Shown in pieces: positions 1 to 8,438 of a stretch of 64,000 bases of DNA. This DNA comes from an uncultured Clostridia bacterium. GTDB lineage: Bacteria > Bacillota > Clostridia > Christensenellales > Borkfalkiaceae. The stretch covers positions 103,535 to 167,534 of the forward strand of contig CAKQRD010000005.1 in assembly GCA_934271275.1 (NCBI GenBank), read 5' to 3'. Within the stretch, counting starts at the first letter, position 1; every line of letters begins with the position of its first letter. The notes beneath the pieces are model-generated. The model searched no databases and had not been told where the DNA came from. It saw only the letters and a list, made by a program, of their open reading frames with translations. The position numbers and the translations under genes were made by a program.

Positions 1-127
1 GTATTAGTCGTTTTCGTTTGCCCGCGTTAAGGGAAAGAAAGAGCGGTCGCCGAAAAGGCGGCAATACGGGTGGTACCGCGGTTTAGAAAAATCGTCCCCG
101 ACCGAGTTTTTCGGTCGGGATTTTTTT
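1..127 (+). promoter_or_regulatory. T-box riboswitch, 3' part, with terminator
   Basis: The conserved T-box core GGGTGGTACCGCG lies at 68-80. It is followed by an intrinsic terminator: stem arms 96-105 and 111-120, then seven T at 121-127. T-box leaders bind a specific uncharged tRNA and form the antiterminator, so the genes downstream are read when that amino acid is short. The 5' half with the specifier loop lies outside the window, so the amino acid cannot be read here. The downstream genes point to Leu, Val or Ile. Confidence 0.9.
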
Positions 128-179
128 ATAGCGGAAAGGAAAAACGGTACGCAAACAACGGTCCGGAGGAAGTTTTTTT

Positions 180-1580
180 ATGAAGAAAATATTTATTAGC
201 GACGTTTCGTTAAGACTTCTTAAAGAAGAGGGAAAAACCGCCCTTTCTTTTAAGGAGAAGTTAGAGATTGCAAAAAGGCTGTCGGAACTGTCGGTAGACG
301 CGATAGAGCTTTCTCCCGTTATCGGGGACAAGGCGGACGAAGTGCTTGCCAAAACTATCTGCGCCGTGGTTAAAAATTCCGTTGTGGCGTGTTACGCGGG
401 AACGACGGAAGAAGACGCGGAAAAGGCGTATTCGCTTATATCCTGCGCGGATAAAAAAAGACTTATCGTTTCCGTTCCCGTTTCTCCCGTGCAAATGGAG
501 TATTTTGCGGGAATCAAACCCGCCGCCGTATTAGAAAGACTGAAAAGAACGACGGAAAAAGCCGCTTCGCTTTGCGACGACGTAGAAGTTTCTTTAGAAG
601 ACGCCACGCGCGCAGAACCCGAATTTTTGTACGATGCCGTGAGAACGGCGATAGCCGCGGGCGCAAAAACCGTGACGATAACCGATCTTGCGGGAACCAT
701 GCTTCCCGCGGAGTTTGCGGAGTTGTTGACAAACGTGCGCCGAAACGTGAAAGAAACGAGCGGCGTAAAAACGGGCGTTCAGCCGAGCGATATGTTTTCT
801 ATGGGAACGGCTTCCGCGCTGTCCGCGCTTATCGCCGGGGCAGACGTACTGAAAATAGCCGCGGCGGTAGAAGGCGCGCTTCCCCCTGCGGAAAACCTCG
901 TGCGGGTTATGGACAGCGTCGGTGCGAGAAAAGGTTTTACGTGCGGGCTTAATAAAACGGCGGTCGGCAGAATCGTAAAAAACATAAGCAACATAGCCTC
1001 CGGGAAAGCAGTCGGTGCGGAAAACGGTGAAGAGGTTATAGAAAAACTTCCCGAAAAGCTTACCGAAAAAGAACTTTCCCGCGTGGTAAAAAAACTCGGT
1101 TACGAACTTTCCGAAGAAGACGAGAAAAAAGTTTACGAAGAATTTATAAGACTTTCCGGAAAAAAAGAAGTCACGGGCAAAGATTTGGAGGCGATTATCG
1201 CCACTTCCGCGCTGCAAGTTCCCGCAACGTATACCCTTGTGAATTTCGGGGTGACGAGCAGTAACGTTTTGTCGGCGACGGCGAGCGTTACCCTTAAAAA
1301 GGGCGAAGAAGAACTTAAAGGCGTATCGCTCGGCAACGGTCCCGTGGACGCGGCGTTTCTTGCTATAGAAAGCGTTATCGGCAGAAAATTCGAGCTTGAT
1401 TCTTTCGACCTCGGCGCGGTGACGGAAGGTAAAGAAGCGCTCGGACAGGCGATTGTGAAACTTCGTCACGAAGGCTCGCTTTATTCGGGACGCGGCGTTT
1501 CTACGGATATAATCGGGGCAAGCATAAGGGCGTATATTTCCGCGCTCAATAAGGTGGCGTACGAGGAGGAGAACAGGTGA
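180..1580 (+). CDS. 2-isopropylmalate synthase-like protein, degenerate active site
   Basis: 466 residues. It has an HMGL-like TIM barrel (about 1-270) and a C-terminal LeuA allosteric/dimer-type domain (about 345-460) with the typical GRGVSTDIIGASIRAY end (438-453). Parts of the barrel are recognisably LeuA-like, such as SLEDATRAEPEFL (138-150) and TITDLAGTMLP (166-176). The catalytic signature is not. Where LeuA has LRDGEQ this protein has LRLLKE (11-16), losing the metal-binding Asp. Where LeuA has GVHCHND it has GVQPSDM (199-205), losing both metal-binding His. Ordinary isopropylmalate synthase activity is therefore unlikely. It is the first gene after the T-box, with a good ribosome site (GGAGG near 166). 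It overlaps the next gene by 4 bases. A leucine-sensing or other regulatory role is inferred; a changed reaction is the alternative. Confidence 0.75.
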   Translation: MKKIFISDVSLRLLKEEGKTALSFKEKLEIAKRLSELSVDAIELSPVIGDKADEVLAKTICAVVKNSVVACYAGTTEEDAEKAYSLISCADKKRLIVSVPVSPVQMEYFAGIKPAAVLERLKRTTEKAASLCDDVEVSLEDATRAEPEFLYDAVRTAIAAGAKTVTITDLAGTMLPAEFAELLTNVRRNVKETSGVKTGVQPSDMFSMGTASALSALIAGADVLKIAAAVEGALPPAENLVRVMDSVGARKGFTCGLNKTAVGRIVKNISNIASGKAVGAENGEEVIEKLPEKLTEKELSRVVKKLGYELSEEDEKKVYEEFIRLSGKKEVTGKDLEAIIATSALQVPATYTLVNFGVTSSNVLSATASVTLKKGEEELKGVSLGNGPVDAAFLAIESVIGRKFELDSFDLGAVTEGKEALGQAIVKLRHEGSLYSGRGVSTDIIGASIRAYISALNKVAYEEENR

Positions 1581-4102
1581 ATCTTTCTTTTTCCACCAAC
1601 GGTTGGAACGTTTCTTTTAAGGAGATTGTTTCTCTGCTTAAAGAAAATAAAATCAGCGGGCTTGAAATTCATAATCCCGCGGCGACGTGTTTTTTAAAAG
1701 AAAAACCTTTTGAAAAAGAAAATCTTTCAAAAACGCGTAAAATGCTTTTTGAAAACGGCGTTTTTATAAGCTGTATAGACGTTACCGCAAACTTTGCGGC
1801 GGCAAACGCGGAAGAAGAAGCGGTTAAAGAAACGGAAAGTGCGATAGAGCTTGCGTTTGCCCTCAATTCTTCTTACGTCAGAGTCCGCGCGTACGACGAG
1901 GGACTTGGCGAAAGTTCGGAAATCGTTTGCGAAAGACTTGAAAAAATTCTCCCCGCGCTCGTTAAAAAGGCGGAGAAGAAAAAAGTTACCGTGCTCGTGG
2001 AGTCTACGGGATATTTTGCCGATACCGAAAAACTTGCGGAATTTCTCGGCGGGTTTGCGAGCGATAATCTTTCCGCCCTTTGGGATATAGACAAAACGAT
2101 ACGCATTGCGGGCGAACGTGCGGAAACGACGGTAAAAAATCTCGGCAAAAATATTAAGCATATTCATATAAAAGACAGTTTATACGAAAACGGAGAAGAA
2201 GAATACTGCCTTTTGGGAGAGGGTGACTTGCCGCTTCAAAGCGTGTTCGACAGTTTGCGCTCGGTAAATTACGAGGGGTATTTGTCGCTTGAACTTAAAG
2301 AGAATCAGCTCGGCACGCTGGGACTTCTGGATATAGTTCTTCCGCAGTTTGCGGGGTACGCTTCTGCGTTTGAAAGCGTTCCGTCGTGGCAAAACAAGCT
2401 GTACGACAACAAGAGCGGCACGGGCAAGTTTATCTGGAAGAAAGAGCAGCTTATAGAGCGCACTTTTCCCGAAGTATTAAACAGAGTAGCGGAAGAATTT
2501 CCCGATCAGATAGCGTTTAAGTTTACGACTCTCGATTATACGAGAACGTACGCGGAGTTTAAGGACGAGGTTGACGAAGCGGCGCGCGCGCTTATGGCGA
2601 TAGGCGTTAAGGCGGGCGACCACGTTGCGGTGTGGGCTACGAATATTCCCGAATGGTACTTAACGTTCTGGGCTACGACGAAGATAGGCGCGGTTCTCGT
2701 CACGATGAATACCGCTTATAAAATTCACGAGGCGGAATATCTTTTAAAGCAATCCGATACGCATACGCTCGTAATGATAAAGTCTTACAGAGATTCGGAG
2801 TATGCGGAGATTATAAACGAGCTGTGTCCCGAACTTAAAACGCTTAAAAAGGGCGAGCCGATGCACGCGAAACGCCTTCCGTTTTTAAGGAACGTCGTAA
2901 CGGTAGGCTTCGAGCAGGCGGGATCTTTAACCTTCCGCGAGATGATGGAAAAGGCTAAAACCGTTTCGCAGGCGGAACTCGATATACGCGCCAACGCGGT
3001 AGGGGTAAACGACGTTTGCAATATGCAGTATACTTCGGGAACGACGGGTTTTCCGAAAGGCGTTATGCTCACGCACTATAACGTGGTTAATAACGGCAAG
3101 TGTATAGGCGACAGAATGGACTTGTCCACCGCGGACAGAATGATGATACAAGTGCCTATGTTCCATTGTTTCGGAATGGTGCTTGCAATGACCGCGGCAA
3201 TGACGCACGGCGCGACGGTTTGTCCGCTTCCGTACTACTCTCCGAAGCACGCGCTTGCGTGTATCAATCAGGAACGCATAACGTGTTTTCACGGCGTTCC
3301 CACGATGTTTATAGGCATGCTTGCTCACCCCGACTTCGCAAAAACCGATTTTTCGTGTATGCGAACGGGCATTATGGCGGGGAGTCCTTGTCCCGTATCC
3401 GTTATGCAGGAAGTTCTCGATAAAATGAACATGAAAGAGATAACGATCGTATACGGACAGACGGAGGCTTCGCCGGGGTGTACGATGTCGAGTACGGACG
3501 ACCCGATAGACGTAAGAGTAAATACCGTAGGCAGAAGTTTGCCGAATATCGAATGCAGAATAGTAGATCCCGAAACGAACGAAGAACTGCCCGTAAATAC
3601 GGTGGGAGAGTTCGTGGCGAGGGGATATAACCTGATGAAAGGTTATTATAAAATGCCTTCCGCAACGGCGGCGGCAATCGACAAAGAAGGCTGGTTGCAT
3701 ACGGGCGACCTTGCGGTGAAGCTTCCCGACGGGAACTATCGTATTACGGGCAGACTGAAAGATATGATAATACGCGGCGGAGAAAATCTTTACCCCAAAG
3801 AGATCGAGGACTTTTTGTACACTAATCCGAAGGTTAAGGACGTGCAGGTCGTCGGCGTTCCCGACGAAAAGTACGGAGAAGAAGCTTACGCGTTCGTTAT
3901 CGTCAAAGAGGGCGAAACGCTTACGGAAACGGAACTTCGCGGTTATTGCGTTCAGAATATCGCAAAACACAAAGTCCCGCGGTATTTCGATTTTACGGAG
4001 TCGTTCCCGATGAACGCGGCGGGAAAAATTCTTAAATACAAAATGCGCGAAGACGCGGCGGAAAAAATCAAATCGGGACGTTTTGCTCCCGCTAAAAAGT
4101 AA
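1577..4102 (+). CDS. Fusion: TIM-barrel sugar isomerase-like domain + AMP-forming acyl-CoA synthetase
   Basis: 841 residues, GTG start inside the GTGA overlap with the previous stop, with AGGAGGAG just upstream. Residues 1-265 form a xylose-isomerase-like TIM barrel (IolE/hydroxypyruvate isomerase superfamily). The expected metal ligands are present: E142, D170 or D172, H197 in HIHIKD, and E239. Residues about 285-841 are a complete adenylate-forming ligase: P-loop YTSGTTGFPKG at 485-495, a YGQTE motif, a GWLHTGD motif, and the C-terminal catalytic Lys in NAAGKILKYK. The ligase should activate a carboxylic acid to acyl-CoA using ATP; the chain length cannot be read from sequence. Fusion of these two domains in one chain is unusual. 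The frame is open across the junction with no sign of error. It sits between the LeuA-like gene and the aminotransferase, which suggests a branched-chain or related short-chain acid as substrate. Confidence 0.85.
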   Translation: MNLSFSTNGWNVSFKEIVSLLKENKISGLEIHNPAATCFLKEKPFEKENLSKTRKMLFENGVFISCIDVTANFAAANAEEEAVKETESAIELAFALNSSYVRVRAYDEGLGESSEIVCERLEKILPALVKKAEKKKVTVLVESTGYFADTEKLAEFLGGFASDNLSALWDIDKTIRIAGERAETTVKNLGKNIKHIHIKDSLYENGEEEYCLLGEGDLPLQSVFDSLRSVNYEGYLSLELKENQLGTLGLLDIVLPQFAGYASAFESVPSWQNKLYDNKSGTGKFIWKKEQLIERTFPEVLNRVAEEFPDQIAFKFTTLDYTRTYAEFKDEVDEAARALMAIGVKAGDHVAVWATNIPEWYLTFWATTKIGAVLVTMNTAYKIHEAEYLLKQSDTHTLVMIKSYRDSEYAEIINELCPELKTLKKGEPMHAKRLPFLRNVVTVGFEQAGSLTFREMMEKAKTVSQAELDIRANAVGVNDVCNMQYTSGTTGFPKGVMLTHYNVVNNGKCIGDRMDLSTADRMMIQVPMFHCFGMVLAMTAAMTHGATVCPLPYYSPKHALACINQERITCFHGVPTMFIGMLAHPDFAKTDFSCMRTGIMAGSPCPVSVMQEVLDKMNMKEITIVYGQTEASPGCTMSSTDDPIDVRVNTVGRSLPNIECRIVDPETNEELPVNTVGEFVARGYNLMKGYYKMPSATAAAIDKEGWLHTGDLAVKLPDGNYRITGRLKDMIIRGGENLYPKEIEDFLYTNPKVKDVQVVGVPDEKYGEEAYAFVIVKEGETLTETELRGYCVQNIAKHKVPRYFDFTESFPMNAAGKILKYKMREDAAEKIKSGRFAPAKK

Positions 4103-4114
4103 AGGAGAACGGTT

Positions 4115-5179
4115 ATGAATATAAAGATTGAAAAAGTAAAAACGTTAAAAGAAAAACCCGACGGAAAGGCACTCGGCTTCGGCAAGTACTTTACCGACCA
4201 TATGTTCGTTATGGACTGGTCTGCGGACGGCGGCTGGCACGACGCGAGAATCGTGCCGTTCGGGTATATTCCCATTCACCCCGCGTCGACGGTGCTGCAT
4301 TACGGCGCGGAGATTTTCGAGGGAATGAAAGCGTATAAAACCTCCGAAGGGTACAGCGTTTTCCGTCCGTTCGAGAACGCGAAACGCTTTAATAATTCCG
4401 CGGAAAGAATGTGCCTTCCGCAAATTCCGGAAGAGGATTTCGTGAAAGCGATTACCGAACTTATAAATATCGATTACGAGTGGATACCGAAGGCGGAAGG
4501 TTCTTCGTTATATATTCGTCCGTTCGAGTTCGGCAACGACGAATCTTTGGGGGTGCATGCGGTGCATCACGCAACTTTCGTGATAATTCTTTCGCCCGTG
4601 GGAAGCTATTACGCGGAAGGACTTAACCCCGTTAAAATAACGATAGAAAGCGAAGACGTGAGAGCTGTGCGCGGCGGCACGGGTTATGCGAAGTGCGGCG
4701 GCAACTACGCGGCAAGTATGCGCGCGGGACAGCGTGCGGAGGAAAAGGGTTTTACGCAGGTGCTTTGGCTGGACGGCGTAGAGAGAAAGTATATAGAAGA
4801 AGTGGGCGCGATGAACGTTATGTTCGAGATAGGCGACGAAATCGTTACGCCCAAACTCACGGGGTCCGTTCTCCCCGGCATCACGCGTAAGTCCTGTATA
4901 GAAATACTAAAAGACTGGGGGTATACCGTAAACGAAAGGCTGCTTTCGGTGGACGAGCTTATAGCGGCGGCGGAAAGCGGCAATCTTAAAGAGGCGTGGG
5001 GAACGGGTACGGCGGCGGTCGTTTCTCCGATAGGACACCTTTGCTATCGCGATAAAGATCATATCGTTTCCGGGAACAAAATCGGCGCGCTTACGCAAAG
5101 ACTTTACGACGAGCTTACGGGGATACAATGGGGCAAAAAAGAGGACAAGCGCGGCTGGTGCTATAAGGTGAAAGTCTGA
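4115..5179 (+). CDS. ilvE: Branched-chain amino acid aminotransferase
   Basis: 354 residues, the usual length for the long (eukaryotic-type) class IV PLP aminotransferases. It interconverts Val, Leu and Ile with their 2-oxoacids, using glutamate/2-oxoglutarate. The PLP lysine is K193 in GTGYAKCGGNYAAS. Other family marks are LHYGAEIFEGMKAY (61-74) and the C-terminal GIQWGKKEDKRGW. The ATG follows AAGGAGAACGGTT. The gene starts 12 bases after the acyl-CoA synthetase fusion and its stop shares one base with the next start, so it is in the same operon. With the ferredoxin oxidoreductase downstream it would link 2-oxoacids to branched-chain amino acids. Confidence 0.95.
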   Translation: MNIKIEKVKTLKEKPDGKALGFGKYFTDHMFVMDWSADGGWHDARIVPFGYIPIHPASTVLHYGAEIFEGMKAYKTSEGYSVFRPFENAKRFNNSAERMCLPQIPEEDFVKAITELINIDYEWIPKAEGSSLYIRPFEFGNDESLGVHAVHHATFVIILSPVGSYYAEGLNPVKITIESEDVRAVRGGTGYAKCGGNYAASMRAGQRAEEKGFTQVLWLDGVERKYIEEVGAMNVMFEIGDEIVTPKLTGSVLPGITRKSCIEILKDWGYTVNERLLSVDELIAAAESGNLKEAWGTGTAAVVSPIGHLCYRDKDHIVSGNKIGALTQRLYDELTGIQWGKKEDKRGWCYKVKV

Positions 5180-5847
5180 TGTTCGATAAACGGGTAACGC
5201 TGTTTATGGGGCATTACGGTAGCGGAAAGACTTTTGTTTCGGTCAACTACGCGCTCGCCTTAAAAAAACTCGGTAAAAAAGTGAGCGTATACGACCTCGA
5301 TATCGTAAATCCGTATTTCCGTACGGTAGACGCGGAAAAAACGCTTAAATCGGCGGGGATAAACCTTGTCGTTTCGCCTTATGCGGAAACTAACGTAGAT
5401 ATACCCGCCATGAATCCCGAAAGCTACCGAATGACGGACGATAAGGAAGAGTTTGCGGTGGTAGACGTCGGCGGGGACGACAGAGGCGCGCTCGCGCTCG
5501 GAAGATTTTCGGATAAGCTGAAAGAAGAAAACGATTACGACGCGCTTTTCGTTCTTAATCCGTTCCGTCCCGAAACGAGAGATATCCTCGGTGCGTACGA
5601 AATGTTTACGGAAATCGAAAAGACTTCCCGCATTCCGTTTACCGGGATAGTAAACAACGCTAATTTAGGCGAACAGACTACCGAAGCCGATATATTAAAA
5701 GGCTTGAAATTCGCGGAAGAGTTTTCGCAAAAGACGGGAATTTTGGTAAAATTCACCGCGGTAAGAAAAGACTTTTTGACCGAAAACTTAAAAAAACTTA
5801 AAAACGTGCTTGAAATAGAACCCGTAAAATACGGAAACTGGATATAA
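5179..5847 (+). CDS. ParA/MinD-like P-loop ATPase
   Basis: 222 residues. The N-terminus carries a Walker A loop, GHYGSGKT (11-18). YDLDIVNPYFRTVD follows at about 39-52, and VVDVGGDDRGAL near 93-104 looks like the Walker B/switch segment. This is a soluble SIMIBI-class NTPase related to MinD and nucleotide-binding maturation proteins, not a DNA partition gene by context. The start overlaps the ilvE stop by one base (TGATG), which implies translational coupling. It lies directly before the oxidoreductase subunits. A role in assembling the iron-sulfur oxidoreductase, or in regulating it, is inferred from this position; the sequence itself does not show a partner. Confidence 0.75.
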   Translation: MFDKRVTLFMGHYGSGKTFVSVNYALALKKLGKKVSVYDLDIVNPYFRTVDAEKTLKSAGINLVVSPYAETNVDIPAMNPESYRMTDDKEEFAVVDVGGDDRGALALGRFSDKLKEENDYDALFVLNPFRPETRDILGAYEMFTEIEKTSRIPFTGIVNNANLGEQTTEADILKGLKFAEEFSQKTGILVKFTAVRKDFLTENLKKLKNVLEIEPVKYGNWI

Positions 5848-5872
5848 CTGTATATAAAGGAGAAAAAACGTA

Positions 5873-6079
5873 ATGGCTAAAATTACTTTTGACGAAGAAC
5901 GTTGCAAGGGTTGCGGACTGTGCGAAACGGTTTGCCCCAAACATATCGTTTCGCTCGAAAAAGAAAGAATAAATCAGAAGGGTTATCACCCCGCGGGCGT
6001 GACGGACGCGGGCGCGTGCATAGGTTGCGCGTTTTGCGCCACGATTTGTCCCGACGCGGTGATAACGGTAGAGAGGTAA
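5873..6079 (+). CDS. vorD: 2-oxoacid:ferredoxin oxidoreductase, delta (ferredoxin) subunit
   Basis: 68 residues with two 4Fe-4S motifs: CKGCGLCETVCP (residues 11-22) and CIGCAFCATICP. These carry electrons between the catalytic core and soluble ferredoxin. It is the first of four adjacent subunit genes in the order delta-alpha-beta-gamma. The next gene starts three bases after its stop. Subunit type is clear; whether the complex acts on branched-chain 2-oxoacids (VOR) or 2-oxoglutarate (KOR) is judged from the ilvE neighbour only. Confidence 0.88.
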   Translation: MAKITFDEERCKGCGLCETVCPKHIVSLEKERINQKGYHPAGVTDAGACIGCAFCATICPDAVITVER

Positions 6080-6082
6080 ATT

Positions 6083-7153
6083 ATGTCCGAAAAAGTTTTG
6101 ATGAAAGGAAACGAAGCGCTTGCCGAAGCCGCTATAAAGGCGGGGTGCAGACACTATTTCGGTTATCCCATAACGCCGCAGACGGAAGTTGCCGCGTATA
6201 TGGCGAAGCGTATGCCTAAAATAGGCGGCACTTTTTTGCAGGCGGAATCGGAAATCGCGGCGGTAAATATGGTTATAGGCGCGGCTTCCTGCGGACTTCG
6301 CGCAATGACGAGCAGTTCAAGCCCCGGTATTTCGCTTAAAAGCGAAGGCATATCGTATATGGCGGGGTGCGATCTTCCCGCGGTTATCGTAAACGTACAG
6401 AGGGGCGGTCCGGGACTCGGCGGCATACAGCCTTCGCAGTCGGACTATTTTCAGGCGGTAAAGGGCGGCGGACACGGCGACTATCACCTTATAGTTTTAG
6501 CACCCGATTCCGTGCAGGAAATGTATTCTATGTGTTTTAAGGCGTTCGACCTTGCCGATAAATACAGAGTCCCCGCAATGATACTTGCCGACGGGACGCT
6601 CGGTCAGATGATGGAACCCGTAGAAATAGAGGAAGAAGCGGTTAAAGTTTACGAAAAGCCGTGGGCGACGACGGGTACGGGCAAACACGCGGGCAGAAAT
6701 ATAATAAACTCGCTGTCGCTTTCTCCCGCACAGCTCGAAGTGTGGAACAGAGAACGTTTTGCAAGATACGCCGAAATAGAGAAAAACGAGCAGCTTGCAG
6801 AAGAGTTTATGACGGACGATGCGGAAATAGTTATCGTTGCTTTCGGCATAGTTGCAAGAATTGCTAAAAACGCTGTTAAGGAAGCGAGAAAGAAAGGCAT
6901 TAAGGCGGGGCTTATCCGTCCTATAACGCTTTATCCTTTCCCCAAAAAATATCTTACCGCAGCGGCGGAAAAATGCAAGGCGTTTTTATCTGTCGAGCTT
7001 AATATGGGGCAAATGGCAGACGACGTTAAACTTTCGGTAAACTGCAAAAAGCCCGTATATTTCTACGGCAGAACCGGCGGCGTGCTTATGCGCCCCGAAG
7101 AGATAGTCGATACTCTCGAAAAAATAGAAAAAGGAGAGGTAAAAGAATGGTAG
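6083..7153 (+). CDS. vorB: 2-oxoacid:ferredoxin oxidoreductase, alpha subunit
   Basis: 356 residues, the normal length of VorB/KorA. The N-terminal pyrimidine-binding domain shows GNEALAEAAIKAGCRHYFGYPITPQ, AESEIAAVNMVIGAA and the strongly conserved SSSSPGISLKSEG stretch. The domain III part follows from about 235, with IVAFGIVARIAKNAV and the C-terminal GRTGGVLMRPEEI. The enzyme oxidatively decarboxylates a 2-oxoacid to acyl-CoA with reduction of ferredoxin, and can run in reverse when ferredoxin is strongly reduced. It overlaps the beta-subunit gene by 7 bases. Confidence 0.92.
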   Translation: MSEKVLMKGNEALAEAAIKAGCRHYFGYPITPQTEVAAYMAKRMPKIGGTFLQAESEIAAVNMVIGAASCGLRAMTSSSSPGISLKSEGISYMAGCDLPAVIVNVQRGGPGLGGIQPSQSDYFQAVKGGGHGDYHLIVLAPDSVQEMYSMCFKAFDLADKYRVPAMILADGTLGQMMEPVEIEEEAVKVYEKPWATTGTGKHAGRNIINSLSLSPAQLEVWNRERFARYAEIEKNEQLAEEFMTDDAEIVIVAFGIVARIAKNAVKEARKKGIKAGLIRPITLYPFPKKYLTAAAEKCKAFLSVELNMGQMADDVKLSVNCKKPVYFYGRTGGVLMRPEEIVDTLEKIEKGEVKEW

Positions 7154-7893
7154 TATTCAAAAAGACGAAAGGTCTTACCGATAATCCGCTTCATTATTGT
7201 CCCGGCTGTACGCACGGAATAATTCACAGGCTCGTTGCCGAATCCCTGGAAGAACTCGGCGTGTTGGAAAGAACCGTCGGGGTGGCGAGCGTCGGTTGTT
7301 CGGTATTTTCTTATAACTATTTCAACTGCGATATGATTCAGGCGGCGCACGGCAGAGCTCCCGCGGTTGCGACGGGTGCAAAACGCGCCAACCCGAACAA
7401 TATAGTTTTCACCTATCAGGGAGACGGCGACCTTGCCGCGATAGGCACGGCGGAAACGGTACATTCCGCCGCAAGGAACGAGAATATTACGGTAATATTC
7501 GTCAACAACGCGATATACGGAATGACCGGCGGACAGATGGCGCCTACCACGCTTCCGAATCAGATTACTCAGACTTCTCCGTACGGAAGAGACGTGACCG
7601 TCGTCGGGTATCCCGTTAAAGTTTGCGAAATGCTTAAAGAAATAGACGGGGCGTCCTACGTGGAACGCGTTGCGGTCAATAACGTAAAAAATATAACGAA
7701 CGCGAAAAAGGCTATAAAACACGCGTTTCAAAATCAGATAGAGGGCAAAGGTTTTTCTCTAGTGGAAGTGCTGTCTACCTGTCCCACGAACTGGGGGCTT
7801 TCTCCCAAAGACGCGATAAAATGGCTTGGAGATAATATGGAAACTTATTATCCGCTCGGCGTTTACAAGGACAAATACAAGGAGGACAAATAA
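7147..7893 (+). CDS. vorA: 2-oxoacid:ferredoxin oxidoreductase, beta (TPP) subunit
   Basis: 248 residues. It carries the thiamine pyrophosphate motif GDGD (about residues 97-100) followed by the NNAIYGMTGGQ segment, and the HYCPGCTHG Cys motif near the N-terminus (residues about 16-24). The TPQ-like substrate segment reads APTTLPNQITQTSPYGRD. Length matches VorA/KorB. It overlaps the alpha gene by 7 bases and the gamma gene starts on the next base after its stop, so the subunits are tightly coupled. Confidence 0.92.
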   Translation: MVVFKKTKGLTDNPLHYCPGCTHGIIHRLVAESLEELGVLERTVGVASVGCSVFSYNYFNCDMIQAAHGRAPAVATGAKRANPNNIVFTYQGDGDLAAIGTAETVHSAARNENITVIFVNNAIYGMTGGQMAPTTLPNQITQTSPYGRDVTVVGYPVKVCEMLKEIDGASYVERVAVNNVKNITNAKKAIKHAFQNQIEGKGFSLVEVLSTCPTNWGLSPKDAIKWLGDNMETYYPLGVYKDKYKEDK

Positions 7894-8433
7894 ATGAGTA
7901 CGACGAAAATACTCATTGCGGGCTTCGGCGGGCAAGGCGTGCTGTTTACGGGAAAGGCTCTCGCGTACGCGGGGCTTAAAATCGGTAAAGAAGTGTCGTG
8001 GCTACCCTCGTACGGTCCGGAAATGCGCGGCGGCACGGCAAATTGCAGCGTCACCGTGGCGGACGAACCGATAGGCTCTCCGATAGTCGATAAGCCGGAC
8101 GTGCTTATCGCGATGAACCTTCCTTCGCTTGAAAAGTATATGGGCGAAACGGAAAAGGGCGGATACGTTATATTCGACAGTTCGCTGATTATGCCGCAGG
8201 ATACCGGAGACGAGGTTATCACCATCGGTATACCTGCGACAAAACTTGCAAGTGATAACGGACTCGAAGGACTTGCGAATATGATAATTCTGGGTAAGAC
8301 TCTTAAAGAAACGGGGATACTTACTCTGGAACAGATAAAAAGCAGTCTATCGCAAATGATACCCGCAAAAAAAGCGGAACTTTTAGAAAAAAACGTTAAG
8401 GCGATAGAGTTAGGATATAATTATAAGGGGTGA
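7894..8433 (+). CDS. vorC: 2-oxoacid:ferredoxin oxidoreductase, gamma subunit
   Basis: 179 residues of the POR/KOR gamma family. Marks are IAGFGGQGVLFTGKALAYAG (8-27) and SYGPEMRGGTANCSV. This domain binds CoA at the interface of the complex. The start follows the beta stop directly, with AAGGAGG in the end of the beta gene as ribosome site. It is the last of the four subunit genes. Confidence 0.92.
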   Translation: MSTTKILIAGFGGQGVLFTGKALAYAGLKIGKEVSWLPSYGPEMRGGTANCSVTVADEPIGSPIVDKPDVLIAMNLPSLEKYMGETEKGGYVIFDSSLIMPQDTGDEVITIGIPATKLASDNGLEGLANMIILGKTLKETGILTLEQIKSSLSQMIPAKKAELLEKNVKAIELGYNYKG

Positions 8434-8438
8434 ATTTT

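Noticed and set aside
594..1469. Long minus-strand open frame opposite the LeuA-like gene
   Set aside because: It is a mirror of GC-rich codons in the real gene, rich in Arg/Phe, with no ribosome site.
2927..3970. 347-codon minus-strand frame opposite the acyl-CoA synthetase
   Set aside because: Same codon-shadow effect; no recognisable domain and strong motifs lie on the plus strand.
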